Part shown: in pieces, positions 57,601 to 64,000 of the stretch
How positions within the stretch are numbered: the stretch's first letter is position 1
How the letters are laid out: every line of letters starts with the position of its first letter
NCBI RefSeq assembly: GCF_022201045.2
Contig: NC_068561.1
Span: 21,640,501-21,704,500 of the forward strand
DNA from: Citrus sinensis
Lineage: Eukaryota; Streptophyta; Magnoliopsida; Sapindales; Rutaceae
Direction: 5' to 3'
DNA length: 64,000 bases
The notes under the pieces: model-generated
What the model was told of the DNA's origin: nothing
Database searches by the model: none
Seen by the model: only the letters and a program-made list of their open reading frames with translations
Made by a program: the position numbers and the translations under genes

Positions 57601-60600
57601 AGTTCAGAACCATAATCATAGTCACCATATGCTCCACCAATATTTTTCTCATGAATAGGCTCACTTAGTGCATCCCTCTGAGAATGCTGAACGCTCCAAC
57701 AAGTTAACCATATAATAGAGCCGTGAAAATGGAAATGATTGCACATTGGAAAGAGACAAAGAAACATCAAGTGATAAGTTCACCTGCATTTTGACCGTAG
57801 GATCCACCCATGGCCTGCTAGCACTCATACTAGATGCTCTATCCGGCCTCTCAGCATCTACAGTTGAGCTAGCCACAGCCCCATTCATGTCATTAACCAA
57901 TCCTTTTGCCTATGGAAATGAAAAAGGGGAAAAAGGAAAAGATCCCGTAAAATATAGTAATACACATTAACAGGAGATAATAGCATCCATGAGTTAGGAA
58001 AATTCCCCCCTTCAATGTGGTTGGCACATGATCACACATCAAAACTTTAACAGATGTCTAGAAATTCACAATAAGTGATCCACCTGAACTAAGAGACCAA
58101 AACAAAACATTTTCAATTTTTTTCTTTTTTTTTTTAATTTTAAATCTGACTAGTAGTCGTGACATGTGAACCCTATAAATCAATTTTATCAGTATTCATA
58201 CAAGTGATTCAGAGTGACCATCGACAACCTTTTGTTTTCTCATAGTTTATGAAACTTTAAGAGCAGATACAGGGGGAACCGCATGGATATGGTCCGGAAC
58301 AAGAGGATTACACTTAAAAATTCAAAACATTACACGATTCCACATGTAAAATAATTGATTTTTCAGTTCCACTTACCCTACTTGTCTGCTGAAGACGCTG
58401 CCTTTCCAGATACTTGGGATTTACATGAATGCTATGCGGTGGGCGCTGTGATTGTGAATCGTGCCTGGACGTTGTAGCTCCTGAAGATGAGCCATTGACC
58501 ACAGAAGTGAAGCCAAGTTCTTTCTCAATGATTTGAAGAGTCATGGGAGGAAAAACTCCTTTCCAGGTTCCAAAAAGATGTCGCATACTTGAACGGACAG
58601 CAGCATCAACCTGCCTATAAGCCTTGCAGAAAACCTAGAATTGCAGAAATACAAATTGGCAACTACCAAGAAATACAAATGGAGTTCCAAATAGCAAAAT
58701 AGCAAATAAACATATAATTGACACGTTTTAAGGTGAAAAAATTCACTAAGAGGTGCCTATTAGTCAGTGATGAAATAAAAATGACCAATAAGATAACTTT
58801 CCTGATAAGCAAGCAATTTTCATTGATAAAAGCCAAATTGAAATTTATAACGCAGTTCTTTGAAGACTATTCTAATTAACATAACTTTTAAATGAAGCAA
58901 GTCATTAATGAGGGAGATGCATCTGATAACTGGAGGCTGATACAGAAATATAAGTCTGACCTCAGGTAGTCTGGCAGCAAAATATTTTATGTAATCGCTC
59001 GCGATATTCTTTACAATACTGTCTAAGAGATACAGCGATGGCAGCTTTTGATCACTGGGAACCTGCAAGTCGATTTTAATGATTAGATATGATATGCCAC
59101 AGTATTTCTTCAAAACAAATAACTGGCAAAACTAGGGTTTTACAAAAGCAAAAATCAGAATTCCCAAATAGGAGGAAAATAAAATTATAGAAAGTTATTC
59201 ACTCTGCAAAAAACTAACAGCATCCACTTAAAAAGCAATGCTATTCAAAAAATGATTAACCAGAACCATAGTATTAGTAGACGTTTGATGTTTCAGACTT
59301 GCAAAATTAGCATAAACAAACAAAAGTTTCGTCAATAATAGGACGAAAGGGTTGCACTGCTTATAACATGTTGATGAAATACTATCAAAACAGGCATTCT
59401 TTGAAACACTCTATTCCCAAAACATAGCTTCAAAATAGGGATTTACAAAGCAGAGTCAAAGGTTCCTTTCTGTCCAGCACAATAGTCGTTTCCAACTTCA
59501 TTTCCCCTGTAACTGAATTCATTATAGCCTAAATGTTTCAAAGTATGATCTGTTGTTTCGGTTTCTCCCAGCAAAGCAGCTATCTCATTCCAGTTTCTTC
59601 AATTGAAAGTGAACAACCTTTTTCTAACAACCATTTAACATAAGATTAATAGTTTTTCCCCACAGGACATCCTTCTGCCAGTCCCACATAATTTACATTG
59701 GAAGCACCATCATCAACCTCCAAAAGAAATGAGTAGACTTAAGGTCCTGCCATCAAAGCCATCTATAAGTTCTGGCTTCTGCTTCTGACAGACTATCTGT
59801 GGGCTATTTCTACAACATCAAAAAACAACTTGCTACATTTGCAGTGATTATATAACAGCAGCACATAATTATGATAGACATGTTTGTACATCTTAAGCAT
59901 GAACTAAATCTTGCCTTTATACTGCAAGAATAGGAATGAACCTTAAAAAGCTGGAAAAACTATACCAAAACATAAAAGTACAGTGCAAGTACTAAAAGAA
60001 AAATAGCTTCTATATTCACTTCACATATTCACAGAATCAGAACATATGTAGAAGCACAGTGAGACTTCATGGTCCATTACTTCGAGGAAACAACTAAGAA
60101 GAAACAACAAAGAACAGAGGAATTAAACAGATTGTTCTCTGGGGTAAGTTTAAAGTTAGTGTGATAAATTTGTCAGGTTCCAAACCTGCAGCAACTCACA
60201 TGATACAAAATCCACTCATGGAAAAGTTGGATGTCCTTGCATGCAAACTCAAAAAAAAAAAAAAAAAAAAAGCCCCGCGGAAACTTCTCAATGTCTGGTA
60301 CAATTAAAGTACAGTGGACTAATACACAGGTGGAATGATCACACATCACATTGCTGAAATATATGGCTGCGGATAACTTGTTCAGTGGATTTCAAACGGG
60401 TTAACCTGGTTTGCATCTTTTACACAATCCATCAGTTACAAGTCCAAACATTGCCAACCACTTTCAACACATCCTCATACTCTGGATACAAACCCCAAAA
60501 AGCACTTGATTTATTAGCAAACGAGAATGAACTTCAAAAGCTTTAAATTTCTTAAGATACTGTAAACTCCAAATTCAAAACAAGCATTTTCTATACAACC

Positions 60601-61107
60601 CTGAAGCATTCCATTCCTAATTTACATTCACAACTACTTGACCAAATAAAACAAGCCAAACGCCACACCACTATTTGCCTTTTTCCTTATTATTCCAATA
60701 AGCTTATTTTTTCTTTTTACAAATAAATTGAAATAACAATTAAACTGGGTAATCACCTCAAGAATGTTAGCGCAGATGGTGGCTGCGATTGCTTTCGCAG
60801 CATGAACATTCTCACCGGCAATTATAGTCAAATTCGTTATTATCGGCTTCGAATTGAAAGTCAGCTCAGCTAGGGCTTTCTTGTACTGGCTCACCAGCTC
60901 ATGGTGCGGTTGCTGTGGCTGATACGCGCCACCGCCTCGCTCCTCCACGTCAGAGTCTCTAGTTGCACTGTTATATCTCGGAGCTGCAGCTGCTAAAGCT
61001 GATCTCTGAGTAAATGGCCGAGTCGGATCCTCAGTTAATCGCGGTTTTTTCACCAGACCGTGTTCTCTCGATCTATCAAACGGTCTACGCGGATTCTCCA
61101 TTTCCAT
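54613..61107 (-). CDS. PCFS4: PCFS4/Pcf11-like cleavage and polyadenylation factor (7 exons)
   Basis: Part of the nuclear mRNA 3'-end cleavage machinery (CFIIm); binds the RNA polymerase II C-terminal domain. CDS exons: 61107-60757, 59062-58961, 58634-58377, 57909-57784, 57686-57237, 56714-54795, 54627-54613. All junctions are GT-AG and phase 0, giving 1073 aa. The CID domain (about 70-200) runs over exons 1-3: [20 protein letters not shown], then [19 protein letters not shown], then [17 protein letters not shown] Ser/Pro/Gln-rich middle with several PPLPxGPPPS motifs follows. Near the C-terminus is a C2H2 finger ([21 protein letters not shown]), then a [13 protein letters not shown] zinc region. 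The last exon adds only EKDA and a stop. In Arabidopsis PCFS4 promotes flowering through FCA poly(A) site choice. Least certain: the exon 5 acceptor (CAG at 57687 or nine bases later) and the tiny last exon. Confidence 0.9.
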
Positions 61108-64000
61108 TGAATTACAATAAAATATAAAAAAGACACTAACCCTAACCCTAAATCATCTAAATCGTTGGCTCACTTTATGATCACTTTCATTATTACATAA
61201 GAGAGGAATGAATTCAATGCAAATAAAAAGCTATAAATACAATAATAAGAAAAAAAACTAAAGCTAGCTTTACAAGTACAGAAAGAATCCAGATTAAACC
61301 CTAAAAAATAATGCTTAGAAGAGAATTGGAAAAAATAAATAAATCCATAAATAAATATTACAGAGACATAAGGGCTTGCATGTGAATTTGGGTTTGGAGG
61401 AAGGGCAGGATTGGAATTCGAAGTGTAACTAGCAGTGAGGATTTGGAGAGTAAAAGGAAAGAAGAGGATGGGATTTTGCGTTTTTGGTTTTGTTTTATTG
61501 GTTCAATTTAGGGATGAATGAAGGAGAGGCAGCTGCTCTCGTTTAACTTTTTATTATAGCGAAAGGTACCAATATCTTTTTAATTTCCGGAAGAGCCACA
61601 GTGGCCAGTTCATATGGATTTTGTTTGGATTTGGCACGTGGGCTCCATAGTTTCATGTATTGGGTTGGGCTTTCACCCGATTATTTTCTTTCCCCCACTT
61701 TTTGTCTAATCACATCCAATAATAGGATGTTTTATAAGGTGACGCAACGTTTTTATGGCATCAATAATGTAGTAAATATATAATCAACAATGCACAATAG
61801 TTTTGTAAAAATAAAAAATGAAAATTATGTAATAAATATTCTAACAGCTTAAGATGTGGATAATTTTTATAAAATAACTAACCACCTTTATAATTTGAAA
61901 TAATTTTACTTGAATGCTATTTTATTTAAAAAGTACTTTTTAACCCTCTTTTAAATTTTACAATGTTGTTAATTTTTTTAACATAAATGTTTCAAAAAAA
62001 TATTACTATTAAGTATGTAAGATATGACATATAATAGATTTATCTAAAACAAATCATATAAATAAGTTGCAATTACAAGATTTATTTATGGCATGACACA
62101 AATAAATAGAACAACTAAGTACGCACATTTAAATGAATGTCATAAATTGTATCAATATATAATATATTACCTTTGAGACCCATTTAGCATAAGCACAGAT
62201 ACCATGAAATTATGGTTTATGTTACATTTAATATTCTCACATAGTAGGAAATTGTTTAAGTCTCATACAATTTAAGTTTCAGAAGCTTATTTTCATTTTA
62301 TTTTCCAATATCACTTTGTTGATCATAAGAGTTAAATCTAACATATATTCTTAGTTGTCTTTAGTTTATGAATCATAAAAGATTATTTTGTTGATCTTGT
62401 TTAATTGTAATTATAAAATTTATGCTATTTAGAGTAATTACTTTTATGATACTAATTAATGGTGACAATTTTTTTTTAAAAAAAGAATTACATCCAATAA
62501 TATTGACATAGGAAAGTGATTAATGTTGATTGAAGTTGAAATGTTGAAGCCGAAGGGAGCTTGGACGACATTCTCTAGAGTAAACTTATAGTCACAGACA
62601 GTGATCTATAATTTTTTATAACCATTTCGTTTGTAATTTCGGCAGATACAATACTGTAGCAAGTAACTAAAGGAAAACAAATCTAAAATACACCAATAAT
62701 ATTTTTTATATACAATAATTATATGTATTTTTTTCCTGAAAAGAGTACCAAAGAGAATTGTCATATCATAACTAATAGGAAAGATTATTCAACTTTTTTA
62801 GTAGTATAGAAAATTTTTATCAATTAATTAAAAAAAATCTACATCTATCTGCAACCTAAATGATACATATTACTTTTTAATTAATTATTTATTTATCCAC
62901 TGTATTAAAAGAATGATACATTATTTATCCACTGTATTAAAAAGAATGATACATATTAAACATTTAAATCTAAGGGTTAACAACAACCCCGTTATCAATG
63001 TTGAAAAAATGAATACATCATCATAAAAAGAAAATCCTTTGCAAAATGTGTTGTTATAAACATAACAACTTGAGCTTATGGGATATGTTCAAGTCTACTA
63101 GAAATAATTCAAAAAAGAGTACAGGGACGGCACCCCCTTATTATCGTTATAAAAACCCACTTCAAATAAAATTATAGTCAAAGACAAATAAGATCAAATA
63201 CACATAGACTTTTCTTTTCCCCAACAAATTACATTCATAATCAATCTTTTTTTAAAAAAAAAATTCCTTGTCATTTCCCTTATAACTAAAATAAATTTTA
63301 CAAATTTAGAATAATCTATTTTTTTTTATATTTCTTATTGATTAAATTTTTTTACTCCTTAAGATTGCTTTGAAATTATAATGTAAAATATGCGTAATTT
63401 AAGCGAATGATTAACTTTCAAAAATTCACTACCTATAAAACTTTTTAATTTGTGCGTACGGTAATAATAAGATTGCAATAGAAATGAAAATTAACACAAT
63501 ACTACTTTGAGCTTAATAATAAAAAATTAAATGAAAAATTAGAGGTTTATTTTAAAAAAAAAGACATTTTAAAAAATAAAATAAATATAACTGAAAATAA
63601 GGTCTCACGAGGAGATTAGAGGGGTGTTAATAATCCAACTCTACGAAATAAAGAAAAAAAAAATTAAAGGTGAGACTTTTAATCGCCGCACCTAAAAAAG
63701 TATATGCCTTCTTACTAAATAATAAATACTAATATCCATCCTAACAAACATTTATAGGTGGAAAATGAATAAATTTATATTGAATTTCCCGACTAAAAAA
63801 TAGTCTGTCACTGGGCAAGATATACATGGTAACATAAAAGAATCAAATTGTCCGCAAAAGAATTTTGACGGTAGCAAAATAGCACAAGTCTTTCTTTGCG
63901 AAATTTCTTTTGTTATATTACGTCAAATTACTCAATTGGGTAAATAACTAAATATCGCACCTTTCACCAATTGAATGCTTTGTGGAGCCGAAAGATTTAT
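61108..64000. other. PCFS4-like promoter side and AT-rich intergenic DNA
   Basis: Near 61137-61150 the plus strand reads CTAACCCTAACCCTAAA, a double telo-box just upstream of the PCFS4-like ATG. Telo-boxes are frequent in promoters of plant RNA-processing and translation genes. Beyond about 61550 the DNA is AT-rich with no supported gene. It contains a 34-bp tandem pair at about 62888-62955. Confidence 0.5.
62888..62955. repeat. 34-bp tandem duplication
   Basis: TTTATCCACTGTATTAAAAG...GATACAT occurs twice in a row, the second copy with one extra A. Confidence 0.8.

Overview
The window is nuclear DNA of a flowering plant, a eudicot and most likely a rosid. The evidence is AT-rich intergenic DNA, genes with GT-AG introns, a cytosolic class I aldolase, a phytosulfokine precursor, a GT-2 type trihelix factor and a Tat-lineage Ty3/gypsy retrotransposon. 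Gene content hints at a woody genome such as Citrus, but I cannot prove the species.

Host genes, left to right: a PETAL LOSS-type trihelix factor (+, 8567-11004, two exons); cytosolic fructose-bisphosphate aldolase (-, 29396-31324, three exons, 358 aa); an intronless DUF868 protein (-, 37314-38246); an intronless membrane-anchored B-lectin/PAN protein without a kinase (-, 43345-44838); tRNA-Leu(AAG) (-, 48166-48245); a three-exon phytosulfokine precursor with the YIYTQ hormone core (+, 52904-53428); and a seven-exon PCFS4/Pcf11-like polyadenylation factor (-, 54613-61107). From memory, Arabidopsis At5g03680 (PTL), At5g03690 (FBA4) and At5g03700 (PAN protein) are adjacent, so part of this order looks like conserved microsynteny.

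The main feature is a 12,564-bp Tat-lineage LTR retrotransposon at 12175-24738, between the PTL-like gene and the aldolase. It has two 798-bp LTRs that look identical by eye, a perfect 5-bp target duplication (gctac), a tRNA-Asp-like primer site, gag-protease-RT, two RNase H domains and integrase. It also carries an antisense, apparently spliced extra gene of 654 codons before the 3' LTR. A 2.1-kb array of a 121-bp tandem repeat lies exactly where the sense gag-pol and the antisense gene converge. A 304-bp element with its own 5-bp target duplication interrupts the RNase H region; with its duplication it is 309 nt, so the frame is kept but stops are introduced.

Elsewhere the intergenic DNA holds small DNA transposons: a hAT-type element (27295-28281), a Mutator-type MITE with a perfect 9-bp duplication (36395-36588) and a Harbinger/Tourist-type MITE with a TTA duplication (41641-42015). 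There are also a decayed PIF/Harbinger-like transposase, tandem duplications and microsatellites. The first 8 kb and last 2.8 kb hold no gene I can support. Splice sites are read by eye from GT-AG, phase and family knowledge; no transcript data or searches were available.
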